From Stachybotrys elegans (Eukaryota > Ascomycota > Sordariomycetes > Hypocreales > Stachybotryaceae), in assembly GCA_020746835.1 (NCBI GenBank), contig JAGPNK010000004.1, forward strand, positions 2,480,001 to 2,544,000: a DNA stretch of 64,000 bases, read 5' to 3'. A program made the position numbers and the translations under genes. The notes beneath the pieces were generated by a model. That model saw nothing but the letters and a program-made list of their open reading frames with translations. It searched no databases and had not been told where the DNA came from. This document shows positions 1 through 13,045 of this stretch, in pieces. Within the stretch, counting starts at the first letter, position 1, and each line of letters starts with the position of its first letter.

Positions 1-18
1 ATGAGCTGATACTGACAG

Positions 19-3000
19 CGCCATGATAGTGGGAAGCCTCGCTGGATCCTCGACCGGTGTCTTTGTTGCCAACTTCTCCGTCGACTACCAGCCCATGCTC
101 ACCCGTGATCCCGACTACGCCCACCGATATGTGGCCGCCGGCTCCGGAGCCACCAACATGTCGAACCGAATCAGCCACATCTTCGATCTCCACGGTCCCA
201 GCTTCACCATAGACACGGCCTGCTCCTCCTCAGTCTATGCTCTCCACGAGGCCCTCAACGCCATGAAGGCCAACGACTGTGAGAGCGCCATCGTCTCCAG
301 CGCCAACATGGTCTTGTCCCCGGAGATGCACATCGCCGCCGCCAAGAGCGGTGTGCTCTCGCCCACTGCCACCTGCCACACCTTTGATGCCTCTGCCGAT
401 GGCTACGGCCGTGCCGAGGGTGTCAGCTCCATCTATATCAAGCGTCTATCTGCGGCTCTGAGGGATGGAAACCCCATCCGCGCCATCATCCGAGGAAGCG
501 CCACCAACGCGTAAGTCCCCCCCCCCTCGTTACTATATCTTCGACTGCTAATCCCCCGTTAGGAGCGGCAGGACCGCCGGTATCTCCCTGCCCAGCGGCG
601 AGCAGCAGGAGAAGGTGATGCGCAAGGCCTATCGCAATGCCGGCCTTGACCTCTCGGGCACCGACTACGTCGAGTGCCACGGTACCGGCACGCCCGTCGG
701 TGACCCCATCGAGGTCAACGCCGTCGGCAAGACGTTTGCCCCCGAGGACAGGCCGTCTCCTCTGCTGATCGGCTCCGTCAAAACAAATGTCGGCCACAGC
801 GAAGGATCGAGCGGCCTGACGTCGATCCTCAAGGTCGTCAAGGCCTTTGAGCACGGCGTCATCCCCCCGTCGCGCGGCGTCGTCAAGGTGAACCCCAAGC
901 TCATCCTCAAGGAGCGCAACGTCAAGATCGCGACGCAGGTCGAGCAGTGGCCGCGAGCTCTCCGCCGCGCCAGCATCAACTCGTTTGGATACGGCGGTGC
1001 CAACGCCCACGTCATCCTCGAGGCTCCCGAGAGCTACCTCGGCCAGAGCCACTTCTCCAAGCTCAACATTGTCTCGCACAGCCTCAACGGGGACGTGCGC
1101 GAGACCGCCGACGAGGAGCAGAACCCGGGCGTCGTCGTCCTCCCCGTCTCGGCCGCCTCGACCAAGTCTCTCGAGGGCGGCCTCAAGCGCATGTCGGATG
1201 CGCTCGCCTCCTGGCAGGGCCGCGACAACGCCAAGAAGCTGCAGCGCCTGGCCTACACGCTGAGCAACGGCCGCGACCACCTCCGCCAGCGCGGATTCCT
1301 CCTCGCTGGGCAGAGCGCCAGTGGCAGCATCGAGTTGGTCAAGCTGGACGAGGCGGCGGCTTCCGGCAAGACGACCAAGCTGCCTTTCGGCTTCGTCTTC
1401 ACGGGACAGGGCGCTCAGTATGCCGGCATGGCCAAGGAGCTCCTGGTGCAGAACCAGCACTTCCTCGACACCATCCGCACTCTGGATGCCGTCCTCAAAG
1501 CTCTCCCGGCCCCTTACGCGCCCTCTTGGACGCTTGAGCAGACTCTGCTCGATGGCCCCAGCACCAGCAAGATCAACGAGGTAACCCGCAGCCAGCCCAT
1601 CTGCACCGCCGTTCAGATTGGTCTCGTCGACCTGCTCCGATCCTGGGGCATCACACCGACGTCGGTCGTGGGCCACTCGTCTGGCGAGATTGCCGCCGCC
1701 TATGCTGCCGGCCTCCTGACGGCCTCGGAGGCCATTCTCTCGGCCTACTTCCGCGGCTACGCTGTTGGAGAGCTCCGTGCCAAGGGCGCCATGATGGCTG
1801 CCGGCATGGGCCCCGACGCGGCCAAGGCTCTGATCGAGACGCTGGGTCTTGTTGGCAAGGTCCGCGTCGCCTGCGTCAACTCTCCTGAAAGTGTCACGCT
1901 GAGCGGTTCCGTCGAGGGCATTGAGGCTCTGAAGAAGGAGCTCGACGACCAGAAGAAGTTTGCCCGCAAGCTCGAGACTGGCGGTCGCGCATATCACTCG
2001 CACATGATGGAGGAGATTGGCAACCGTTACCAGGAGCTTCTGTCGTCCGTCTTCACTCGCCCCGGTGAGTCCAAGAGCTCCAGGCTGCCCGCGGATGCCT
2101 CCATGTACTCGTCTGTCGGCCACAGCCCCGACGGCCTCCGTGTCCTTGACGCCACCACAGACATGGCAGCCTACTGGCGACAGAACCTCGAGCAGCCCGT
2201 CCAGTTCAGCGCGGCCCTGACCAACCTGACCAAGGCCGCCAACGGCAAGATTCACCTGATTGAGCTTGGTCCTCACTCTGCGCTCAAGGGTCCCATCCAG
2301 CAGATCCAAAAGGCCATGGGCGTCAAGAAGGACGCCTCGCCATACTCGTCCACGCTGGTGCGGAAGTCGGATGCCAACCTCTGCATCAAGACGCTCGCTG
2401 GCACTCTGTACACGTATGGCCACACGCTCAACTGGAACAAGGTCAACAGCCTGTCCGACTCGGGCATGAAGACGCTGGTCGATCTCCCATCCTACGACTG
2501 GGACTACTCGGGCGGCATCCTCTGGAGCGAGCCCCGTGCCAGCTTCGAGATGCGAAACAGGAAGAACCTCCGCCACGAGCTCCTCGGCACGCTGGCGCTG
2601 ACGGGCAACGGCATCGACTACACCTGGCGCAACATCCTCAAGCCCAGCGAGATGCCGTGGATCGAGGACCACAAGCTCGAGGACCGCGTGCTCTTCCCGG
2701 CCGCCGGCTACATGGCCATTGCCATCGAGGCCGTGTTGCAGATGGAGAATGCCAAGGGCGACAAGGCGGCCGCCTTTGAGTTCCGCAACGTCAACATCAG
2801 CGCCGCGCTGCCCGTCCCCGACGAGAACGACGCCGCCGCCAAGGACCTCGAGCTGCACACGACCATGTCGCGCCGCAAGATCTCGACGGCCCAGAGCTCC
2901 GCCGACTGGCACGACTTCTCCATCTCGTCGTGGGCCGCCGGCGAGACGACGCTGCACTGCAGCGGCAGCATCCGCATCACCAGGGCGGTGACGACGGTCA

Positions 3001-6000
3001 GCACCACGGGCGTCACCGTGGCCAAGACGGACAGCTTCGAGGCCGGTCCCGCCAGCCGATGGTACAGGAAGTGGGCTGAGGAGGGCATGTGCTTCGGCCC
3101 CTATTTCCAGTCCATCCTGACGTACGGCACCGACGCCTCCAAGTCGGCCCCTGAGTCCATCGGCACCGTATCTCTGCTGCCTCCCAAGGAGACTGAAGGC
3201 ACCGACTACCCTCTCCACCCCATCACGCTCGACTCTTGCCTGCAGGCGCCCATCTGGAGCACCGCCCACGGCCATGTGCCGTCCCTCAAGGCATGGCTCC
3301 CCGTCTTCATCGCCGAGTGCCGCGTCCAGCGTCCCCAGCTTGGCGAGGACCTGGTGGCTGAGCTTCACTCTCGCTCCGAGGTCACGGGTGTCACCAGCCG
3401 AACCATGGACTGCACCCTGAGGGATGGCAACGGCGTGGCCGTCGTGGAGCTCCGCGGCGCCCGTATTTCCCTCTACAGCGGAGCCAAGAGCTCTTCCACT
3501 TCCTCTACGACCCAGGAAGAGGGCCAGCTTGACTTGTACGGCCAGCGTCAGCCGACTCTGCGCGTGACGTGGAAGCCCGATGTGCTCCGCCTCTCCGCGG
3601 CCTCGGAGGCTCCCCTCCGCGAGTACGTGGCCGACTTTGTCAGCCAGCAGCACCCGGACATGCGCGACGACGAGAGCCAGGCCGTCATCGGCGCCCTGCT
3701 CGACCTCGCCGGCCACAAGAACCCGCGCATGCGCGTCCTCGAGCTCGGCGGCGACGGCCTCGGCTACAAGGCCAAGGAGTGGCTGGGGATCCTCGACGGC
3801 GAGACGGCCTTTGCGCGCTGCCGCTCCTGGCACACGGGTGACATGGCCGACGACGGCGAGACGACGGTTGACGACGGGAGTGAGGGTCCCTTCGAGGTCC
3901 TGCTGGTCCCCAAGCATGCCACCTCGAGGCGCATCTGGGCTCACGCGCCTCCTGAGCGCATCGCCTCGCTCGTCGCCGACAATGGCGTCGTCGTGACCCG
4001 CGAGTCCGAGGCCGCCCGCGATGTCTGGGAGGCTGCTGGCTTCCACGTCCTCAACGTTGGAAAGCAGGTCATGCTTGCGGTGCGACCTGCCAACACGACT
4101 GTCCTCCAGGGCCGCAAGGCACTTGTTGTGGTACGTTCATGCCACCCCCCTTATACGAGTCTATATGCATCTTCCACTAACACGTCTGTAGCTGCCCAAG
4201 AAGCGCTCTTCCACCGTAGAGGCCTTCGCCGCTCAGCTGGCCACGTACCTGAGCGAAAAGGTCGGCGTCTCCGAGGCCAGCATCATCGACGTCGACCAGC
4301 TCGGCGCCGGCGTCGTCCCCGAGAAGGACACCATCTGCGTCTCGCTGCTCGAGACAGAGCACGAGTTCCTCGCCACCATGAGCCCCGAGGACATGGATCG
4401 CCTCCGCGCCATGACTGACAACGTCACGGACCTCATCTGGCTCACGGGCGCCGACATGGAGGGAGCCAAGCCCGACGCCAACCTCACCCTCGCTAACGGC
4501 CTCTCGCGCGCCCTCATGCTCGAGCAGCCCGCTCTCCGCTACACCCTCCTCGATGTCGGTCCCGCCGAGACCGGCCTCGCCGGATCCAAGGCCCTCGCCG
4601 CCTACGCCAACGTCGTCCAAGTGCTCGTCACCAAGTACGACAAGGACGACTGCGAGTTCATCGACACCAACGGCGTCCTCCGCGTCAGCCGATACACGCC
4701 CGACGTCGGCGTCAACACCCTCTTCCGCCGCCGCATGGGTCTCGAGTCCGAGGCCGAGTCCCAGAAGCACAAGGAGGCCCTCGAGGCCATCGGTCCGGCG
4801 CGTCTCACCATTGGCCGCGCCGGCATCGTCGACACGCTGCACTTTGAGCAGCTGTCCGGTCCCGAGCACGCCGGCGCTACGCCTGCCTACCACGTTGATA
4901 TCCAGGTGAAGGCCGTCAGCCTCAACGCTCGGGATGTCCAGGCCATGACGGGAGGCGCCGACCCGCGCGACAAGACGACCTGGACCGCCTTCGACTTTGC
5001 TGGCGTGGTGACGGCGATCGGCGTTGGTGTTTCTCACCTCAAGGTCGGCGACCGAGCTGTCGTCTGTGCTCCCCACAGCTTCGGCACCACGGCTCGTGTC
5101 TCTGCCTCCTCTGTTCACGCGCTCTCCGCCAAGGAGGACTTTACCGTCGTTCCCACCCTCCTCTCAGCCTACAGCACGGCTCTCTATGCCGTCAACGACC
5201 GCGCCCGTGTCCGTGCTGGCGAGACCGTCTTTGTCGCCGACGGTTCCAGTGCCGCCGGCATCGCCGCCATTGTCATCGCACAGAAAGCCGGCGCCCTCGT
5301 CTACACCACCATCCCCGAGGGCTCCGAGTCTCAGGCCAAGCGTGACTACCTCACCCAGGAGCTGGGTCTCCCCGCCTCCAACATCTTCAAGGCCGATGCC
5401 TCCTTTGCCGAGGGCCTCAAGAAGGCGACCGTCGGACAGGGCGTCGACGTCGTCATCAACAACCTCTTCACCGGCGACCTGATGCACGAGAGCTGGCGCA
5501 GCCTGGGCGACTTTGGCCGCTTCATCGAGCTCGGCAAGCGTGACATCCTCGATGCCGGAAAGCTCGACATGCGCGTCTTCCTCCGCAACGTCACCTTCTC
5601 GGCCGTCGACCTGTCAGACCTGTTCAGCTCCTCCAAGGGCTTCTATCACAACACCTGGAGCAAGCTCGTTGCTGAGGTCATGGCGCTGTACCGTGCCGGC
5701 GAGATCAAGGCGCCCCCGGCCAAGGTCTTCGATGTCAGCCAGGTCTCCCAGGCCTACGTCGCTGCCAAGGACCCTTCGGCTCATGTCGTCATCTCCCTGG
5801 AGAACCCTCGCACCCGCGTTTCTGTTGCTCCCTCCAAGTACCTGAGCGTCTTCGACCCCGAGAAGGTCTACCTCCTCATTGGATGCCTGGGTGGTCTGGG
5901 CCGCAGTCTGAGTCGCTGGATGATGTCCCGTGGTGCGCGCAACTTTGTCTTCCTCGGCCGATCCGGTGCCGACAAGCCCAGCGCCCGACAGCTCGTGGAC

Positions 6001-7103
6001 CGTCTGGAGAAGGCCGGTGCCACTGTTGCTGTTGTCCGCGGTGATGTTTCCCAGGCCGCCGACGTCAACGCTGCTGTCCTCGCATGCCTGTCCATGGGAC
6101 GCACCATCGGCGGTGTTGTCCAGGCCGCCATGGGCTTGCACGAGGCTCTCTTCACCCGCATGCCCAACAAGGCGTGGCATACCGGTATCGACCCCAAGTG
6201 GCAGGGTACCTGGAACCTCCACAACGCTGTTGAGAAGGGTCAAACCCAGGAGCTTGACTTCTTCCTCTGTACTTCGTCCGTCTCTGGTACTGTCGGTACT
6301 GCTACTGAAAGCAACTACGTAAGTCCCCTGGTCTAATATCCCAGTCACGACTTGATACTAACCAAGACTCGCAGTGCTCTGCCAACGGTTTCCTTGACGC
6401 CTTTGCTCGCTGGCGCCGCGCCCGTGGCCAGCACGCCGTGTCTGTCGGCCTGGGTATGATTTCCGAGGTCGGCTACCTGCACGAGAACCCCGAGATTGAG
6501 GCCCTGCTGCTCCGCAAGGGTATCCAGCCCCTCAACGAGGACGAAATGTTGCAGGTCATTGATCTCGCCCTCGCCAGCGAGGCTGCCGGTAAGCTCCAGG
6601 AGGCGCACATGCTCACTGGTCTCGAGCCTACGGCCATCCGCGAGCTGGCCGCCAAGGGCTTCGACGTCAGCAGCCACGGTGTCTTGGTCGAGGCCCGCGC
6701 CGCCATCCTCCTGGGCTCGCTGCAGGCTGAGAAAGAGGCCAAGGAGTCCTCCAAGGGCAGTCAGGGAGGCAGCTCTACCATCACCGCCGCGCCGTGGTAC
6801 AAGGACGTCCCTGCCGCTCTCTCGGCTGCCTTTGCCCCTGAGGCCGATGCAGAGTCGATGCAGGCCGCTATCCTGCAGCTCATGAAGAAGCGCTTCTCCA
6901 ACCTGATCCTCATGCCCGTCGACCAGATTGATGAGACGAAGCCGCTGCCCGGTTTTGGTCTCGACAGTATGATTGCCTCCGAGTTCCGCTCGTGGTTCTT
7001 TGCTGTCTTCCGCGTCGATGTTCCGTTCCTAGACCTGATGAGCGCACAAAAGTCGCTGGCTATTTTGGCTGATTTTGTTGAGAGCAAGTTGGGATCCAAT
7101 TAG
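19..7103 (+). CDS. Highly reducing type I polyketide synthase, 5' truncated by window edge
   Basis: Iterative PKS that builds a reduced polyketide from malonyl units. Visible exons are 19-510, 563-4130, 4192-6318 and 6375-7103. The first 18 bases look like the end of an intron, so the start lies outside the window. Domains in order: KS with active Cys in DTACSSS (codon 221-223) and the HGTGT and NVGHS histidine motifs; AT with GHSSGE (about 1.67 kb); DH with catalytic H in EDHKLEDRVLFPAAG and D in HPITLDSCLQ; a short methyltransferase relic (about 3.6-4.1 kb, RVLELGGDG); ER (about 4.8-5.8 kb); KR with GGLGR and an Ser-Tyr-Asn signature; ACP with GLDSM (about 6.96 kb). No release domain follows. 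The ER nucleotide-binding loop reads VADGSSAAGIAA, not the usual GGVG, so ER may be inactive. Domain calls are strong; the product is unknown. Confidence 0.95.
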
Positions 7104-8393
7104 ACTGTTATTTGAAAGACGATTTTTGTTCTGGGAGGTATTATGAATGTTTTATTTGTTGTTGTTCCTGGAAGGCTGTTGTTTTTATGTTTGCTCTTCA
7201 ATGTTCGGTTTTTTCCTTGACTTAGTTTCGTCACAAAATGGCTAATAGAGAGCCGTATCATCGAGTCTTCTAGCTTCATCTGCCGTCTTCCTCTCAGTGG
7301 GAAGCTGTGGCAGTAATAGAATGAATTCACACCATGGCCAGCCCGGGAAGCACCTTGACAAACGAAATGCATCCTTCAGTGTTCTTAGCTATACTATCTC
7401 CTGGTTAGAGCGACCAGCTGCAAGCGATGTTCTGGATAGGTCCCGTAATAATCCCCATCGCGGTCCTGTAGCTGGTACTTTTGTTTTGACAGGACTGCCC
7501 CTATTTGGTATGGGCCGTCTTTTGACCTGGACCTGATAATGACCCATTGACCTGAGTAATAGCGTGGCAAATTCTCCTCGAGGACTGACTTGATCTTTGC
7601 CCTCCCTGTTCCGAGCGTGTACAGAAACCCGCCGCCATTGTTACCGCTGGACACAGAAGACACATGGTAGGATGTGCCTTGATAATAGACTGTTTGTCCT
7701 GTTGCATATAGGGGACGCTTTTACACAATCAGAGCGCTTCCCAACTAGTAGAAGGGACGGGCTAGTAACGGAGATGAAGCTTACTCGAGGCGGCTGATCA
7801 AGCCGGGGCACCTCATGGTGGCCGCCCGATCTGTTAGGATCAAATGACATTATGGACGGCGTGTAAGGAGAACAAGAGGTCTTATAGGCACTTATAAGGC
7901 CAGTACAGGTCGAGAATTCGAGATCCAAGACTAGAGGAATGTATAAATTTCTGAGTAATTGTCAGATGCGACAATAGAAATCGAGAGAGAAAAGACTTGG
8001 AGAACGAAACGCGGCATGAATACATCCCACAGGCTAGGTTTCTATACAGCTGGTCTTAGCCGATGGCTCGCCTGGATAGCTATGGTTCTCATGGACGCCT
8101 CGCTCTGCAAAATGGCCACATATACACATCATCATGTGCGGCTGTGTTGGCCATGGCCTGATTGGCCTTCGCACGCCCGTTCCTTCGCCTCACCCTGCAA
8201 GGTCACTCTGCTCGACTCTGTAGACCCTATACATATAGGCATTATAGGCGTGAGTCAGACAAGCCTTAGCTGATTCACCTTTTCGATACCTAATGCCACC
8301 CCGTCAGCCGCCACATCTACATGAGGTGTCACGAGAGTAACTGACCCCACCTGAAGCTACGATTTCAACCGCTCAGCCTGATATGATGAGCCC
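7104..8393. other. Intergenic stretch after the PKS
   Basis: The 1.3 kb between the PKS stop and the DUF6594-like gene holds no convincing full gene. The one coding-like segment is the reverse-strand reading frame at 7394-7663, listed separately. The first 200 bases are T-rich and probably contain the PKS 3' untranslated region. Confidence 0.5.
7394..7663 (-). pseudogene. Possible small SH3-barrel-like protein or exon fragment
   Basis: This frame of 89 codons opens with GTG, so either an upstream exon supplies the ATG or it is a remnant. Its middle (QWVIIRSRSKDGPYQI, then KYQLQDRDGDYYGTYP) has the alternating pattern of small SH3- or chromo-like barrels, as in retroelement integrase tails and short fungal proteins of unknown function. 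No other integrase or polymerase segment is visible nearby. I cannot assign a function, and it may be chance. Confidence 0.28.
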
Positions 8394-9668
8394 ATGGCAT
8401 CTCGAGGAAGCCAGTGGGCAGACTCTCTACTCGGCAGCATCACTTCCATCATGACACCGGGAGGAGAAATAGACATCGAGCTTGGTTCCGTGCATAGTTC
8501 GACAACTCCGCCGAGACGTGGCTTTTCCATCACGCAGGCATGGTCAAGACTGCGTCCTAGCTTAGGGATTCGCTCGTATCCTTCCGACGATGAGCTACCT
8601 CGCCAAAGCAAGTTACGGCCGCTCACTTCTTCTACGAGCCGCGTTCATCGGACTAAGCATTGTCAGTTGAGGATGAGCCGCAAGGCTACCCACGTTTTAC
8701 CGCTCTCATTTCGTCGCACCAATCATTCCAGATCTACCGCCGGTTCTGCGCATTGAGGACACGCCTCCTTCTATATGATCAAGACAGACTTGCTAGGCTG
8801 GAAGATCAGCTGCAGAGGATAGACGAGAATGAGGAAGAGCCACTATATCTGGGAAGCTACCGGCACGACACCAACGCCGAGCGCAAGGCAGTGGTGCAAG
8901 AAATTAAAGAAGCCTTGCGCGAGTACGGTAGCAAGCCCTCCTACCTGACCATCATGGCTTCTCCTGGCATTTCTCAGATGATTAGAGCCCCTCCATTCTT
9001 TCATTATCGTGACATATCCGTCTGATGCATCAATTTCACTAGATTCGCTGCTTGAAGGCCAGCGTCGGGTTTTGGCCTTCGGCGCCGTGCAGGCACGGGC
9101 ACTTTCCAACCTTCGGAACTGGGTTGGTGGTCAAGGCTGTATAGCTCCATGCGAAACAGCATACCTGACATACCTCAAGTACGAGGGAGATCTGCTGCGC
9201 GTCACAGACCCGATGGATGACGCGACGTCTTGGGCGGAGGCGCTGGTGGAGGACACGCGTATTTTCCTTCGGAGCTGCATTGGGAGCCTGTGGGCAATAT
9301 CGGCGCCGGATTCCGCGTCGGCGGCTCGGAATAGCAACGTCTCGCGGGATCCGTACGTCCACATCTTCCCATCAACATCCATGGCCCGGACCATCAAGAT
9401 GCTTCTCACGGCCTTCGTCGCCATCCTCCTCCTCTCCCCTATTGTCATTTGCAATGCCATTAACAGCATTACGGGCCGGTTGGTGGTGGTGGTGTTTGCG
9501 ACAACGGGATTCATCGCCGCCGTGGCCGGCCTCACCAACTCCAGGACAATCGAGCTCATGGTGGCTGGTGCAACGTACGTACAATCGAAACTGATGATTC
9601 CTGGAGACAAATAAGCTAACGGCCATGCTTCTTCAACCGTCTTGGTTGTTTTCATTGCCGATTCATAG
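8394..9668 (+). CDS. DUF6594-like membrane protein, gene model uncertain
   Basis: The protein resembles the fungal DUF6594 family: a GYPRFTAL start of domain, the SFQIYRRF and LRTRLLLYDQDRLARLEDQLQRID helix, an ERK segment, an LSNLRNWV segment, and two hydrophobic C-terminal helices (LLTAFVAILLLSPIVI and VVVVFATTGFIAAVAGL). An intron at 8928-8985 joins the two core reading frames in phase. The 5' intron ends convincingly at 8666 (branch GACTAAG), but no good donor fits the frame starting at ATG 8394. At the 3' end the family-like tail TVLVVFIADS, stopping at 9668, is reached only through an unusually short intron; otherwise the frame stops at 9614. Function is unknown. It may be intact with odd introns or decaying. 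Confidence 0.55.
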
Positions 9669-10531
9669 ATGTCGGCAGTCGAGCACGATTGTTTTTGGTC
9701 CAAATATATGCCAAGGTCAAACCAGTCCCAATTACATAGGAGGCATGTATCTCCGTGATGCTTTTGTTGCTCAGCACAGTAGATTACACGACCGCTCTCG
9801 TCAAAACCTGACTCCATAAGCTCCACTCCAACATATCAAGGTTCGGACCGGAACCTTGTGATAGTCCACCAGCCACAGCAACAATCTATGATAGGGCCCC
9901 GCCACTTCGGATCTAACGGCATCGCTCTCATCTGCATTCCACCTGGGCCGAGTTTTGAGAGGCAGTAATTCCCTCTCATGTGTGACTGAACTGAGACTAC
10001 AGTGTGATTGGCGGCAAGCTATGGGGTAGTCAGAGTAAGATTGCCTCGACTGCTTGGCCGAGCCTGGCTCGATATAGCTTGAGTTCTGGGCTGGAATAGA
10101 ACCAGGGCTAAGCAATCTGCTCCAGTAGCTAATCTCAGATCGCATTCTGTGGCTTTTGGATAGGCGGTTTCTCAACGTCTGCATGGCTAATGCAAAGCAA
10201 CTTGGGCCAGCACTATGTTTTCGGCTTGGAGCCACGGCCGTTCCGGCAAGGCTAAAAGGTAATCAACCAACCAAGCACGCATTGTAGCGTAGCAGTGGAC
10301 TGGAGGTATACGCCCTCGCTCTTACGTTAGCCTTGGGAAGGGAGGGGATGCACACATGGTGCCGGTCTACAAGAGCCTAGGCATCATGGTTCAAGACCGC
10401 AGCAGATAGCTCTAGAATTCGCTACCGATATATTACGTGCAAATCTCGCTATCGTAAAGTCCAAATCATTTTTGTTCTGACATTACGCTGCATCTCCTCT
10501 TTCTACAGATATATCCAACCTCGATCGACCC
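9669..10531. other. Intergenic stretch without recognised gene
   Basis: The 860 bases hold a reverse open frame of 144 codons (9801-10235) with no recognisable domain, membrane segment or signal peptide. I see no RNA gene or repeat here. The last 100 bases are the promoter side of the membrane-protein gene at 10532. Confidence 0.45.
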
Positions 10532-12785
10532 ATGAAACAGTTTCGCTTCAACCCCTTTAAACGTGATGCTCAGCAGTATCACGCTCCCCATTGGGACGAC
10601 AACGCCGGAACAATGGCCGACGCCAAATACTTCGACCTGAATAATTACGACGAGCCTGGGCGGTATGCTAGGTACAATAAAAAACTGCGGTCGGTCACAT
10701 CCTTCTCCACGTTTATTTGTCCCGCAACTCACATCATTCCCTCAGTATTGATGCCAAAAAGTGGTACTTGATCTACGGAGGCGGTAATATCTTAATATTT
10801 GCTTTCTTTCTGCTATTCTGGGCATTTACGCGCTTTGGAAAACCGTTGTATCTCCCTGTCAGGCTCGGCGAGTACCTCTTTGCCAACCCCAAGGTCAATC
10901 TTATGCTATGGACTACCCTGGGCGCTATACTCGCGGGCTTTACCATCTATTTCGTGGATGGAATACTGTTCATCATGACCAAGCAAGTCATCATCTCCAG
11001 GGGCGCAAGTCTAGCTACCATTGATTGTAGGTGCTTCTTGGCCTTGATGACATGTTATGCTAATCACCGCAGTGTGGAATCACCTTGCCTACAAAGCACC
11101 CATGTTCAACCGCAAACGGCTCTTTGTCAGTGTTGTTGTGTTTTTGTTGTTCGCAATAGCAATGTTTTTGCCAGTCGCCTATGCAACCTTTCTCACCCCC
11201 GGCCTGGTTCTCGCCAAAGAGCAGCTAGCAAGCTCGGAACTCGATTTCACGTCTCCCGACTTTAGGACCTGGGTAGGTGACAGACACGGAATTGGAGAGC
11301 GGGAATTAACAGCAGAAAATAGTACAACAAGATCAATGGAAAAGCCAACGGAAAGAATAGCGCGAGCTCTGGGTGTAATTGGTACACCTACAAGTCGCCT
11401 AAGGGCCAAGATATGACCTTTCATACTTGTCCCTTCATCGGCGACCCGACCTCGTTTCTTGCCGCCGGCATCTCAGCTGCCAGATCAGAGCTGGGGGTTA
11501 TGAACTCCAGCATCGAAGTCTTTAACACTGAATTCAATGGTTTGTTTAAAATATCAGCAGCTGGACCAGCATACTAAGATGGGCTGATAGCATCTACTGG
11601 CGGGATATTGCCGCTCGGTCCAAACGGCATTGCGGCATTGAGCGACATCACCATCGACAACCGGAGCAAGGAAATGCGGCGCCTTTACTACAACTACACA
11701 CTGGAGCAACAGGGACTGACTGCTAGTGTCTCATGCCAGGAGACTATGGACTCTCCCATTCAGCGCATCAGCCTAGGCGACATAGCCGTCGACTACGCGG
11801 GGGGTGGTAAACTATCCTTACAAAATGTTTCCATCCACCTACCAAAGTATGCTCATTACACACACCCTATTTGATCATATCTAATTCCCACTGCAGTTGT
11901 ACCTTCCAGGAAACCACCGTAACGGCATCGATGGCGTCAGTAGCTGCCTTTGTCTGCCAACACGACCCCTCTACGAAGGAGTTTGTGCTGTATCTCCGGC
12001 CATTTGGTAATTATGCAAAACGAAACGCCCTTGCCAATGGCCTCACGTTTCCGAGAATGAGGTGTTCCATCAAGCCCTACATCACCAGAGCAGAGGTGAC
12101 ATACATGGCGAGCACCGATCTCTTCAACTCTCGCATGCTTCATCAAATGCCAAACACAAGCTATGCGGTTCCAGGCGAGACGGTGGATGCCATCAAACGA
12201 CTCTTTGCTCTGTCAGTCACCTATTGGGTAAGTCGTTATCCTGTTATTGCCATCTCTGTCTGAGCTGGTCCAAGGACATTAGCTAACCTGCAACAGGGCA
12301 ACTCTATGATCGATTCACTCTTTTCCCTCAAGGTGACAGATGGCATCCCCTTCACAAAAGCCCTCGAGGCAATGCTACGCGGGTTGATAGAGTTTGAGGG
12401 CACCAACTTGCGCATCTACTACGCCGCCAACGGAGCACCTGGGTCGGTTCGCGTCAAGGGTGATTTCACCATTTGGCGCCTCGGCTGGGACGGGCAGCTG
12501 GTGGGCTTGAGCAACGTTGCTCCACCGATCCTCTTTCTCTTACTTCTTACTACGTATTGGATGCTGAAGGGGCTCAGAACGAGGGAGTCCCACGTCCCGC
12601 TATTCGAGCCGACGCGCAGCACTTGCCTTGTCGCGGCCTGTGCCGTGGGCGGCCGCTCGGGGAAACTCCTCTTGCCGGCCGATGGGGAAACGAACCCAGA
12701 TGACCCGGATCTGTTGAAGGTCAAGGTGCGGTATGCCGGGTATAACGGATTGGTGAACACATATGAGCCGCTTGACCCGTCGTAA
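10532..12785 (+). CDS. Seven-exon fungal membrane protein of unknown function
   Basis: Exons 10532-10689, 10746-11026, 11073-11272, 11323-11539, 11591-11846, 11897-12227 and 12297-12785 join in phase to 643 residues. The N-terminal third carries three membrane helices (ILIFAFFLLFWAF, LWTTLGAILAGFTIYFV and LFVSVVVFLLFAIAMFL). A long, cysteine-bearing, probably non-cytosolic domain follows with NYT- and NST-type glycosylation sequons, then a C-terminal helix (PPILFLLLLTTYW) and a short tail. This four-helix, large-loop layout matches a widespread but uncharacterised class of ascomycete plasma-membrane proteins. All six introns have GT-AG ends and are 46-69 nt long. I cannot name a function. It stands alone on the plus strand, convergent with the methyltransferase gene. 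Confidence 0.8.
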
Positions 12786-13045
12786 GCAAGCCATTTTGCA
12801 CGTGTTTCTTCACGAGCTATCCCAATTTTTGTATATTAAATTGATACTGTTTATCAAAACCAGATACACGATTTGAAGTAGCGTTTCAGATGAGAATTTT
12901 CGTTCCATTGGATCCTCGGGAGCCATCAAACACCCATGGGATTGCGCGTGATGATGTGTCATTGACCTGGCTCTCCTCGTCAATATAGAGCGCGGCAAAA
13001 GACTTCGAGGAAGGCTTCCATCTTGTTTCTCTACTTTACCGCATA

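Noticed and set aside
486..4046. Very long antisense frame of 1186 codons opposite the PKS
   Set aside because: It lies wholly opposite clear PKS domains, has a low-complexity R/G/A/L/V composition, and arises from strong G/C third-position bias in the sense strand.
9801..10235. Reverse frame of 144 codons
   Set aside because: No domain, signal peptide or family pattern, and no splice partners; length is within chance for this composition.
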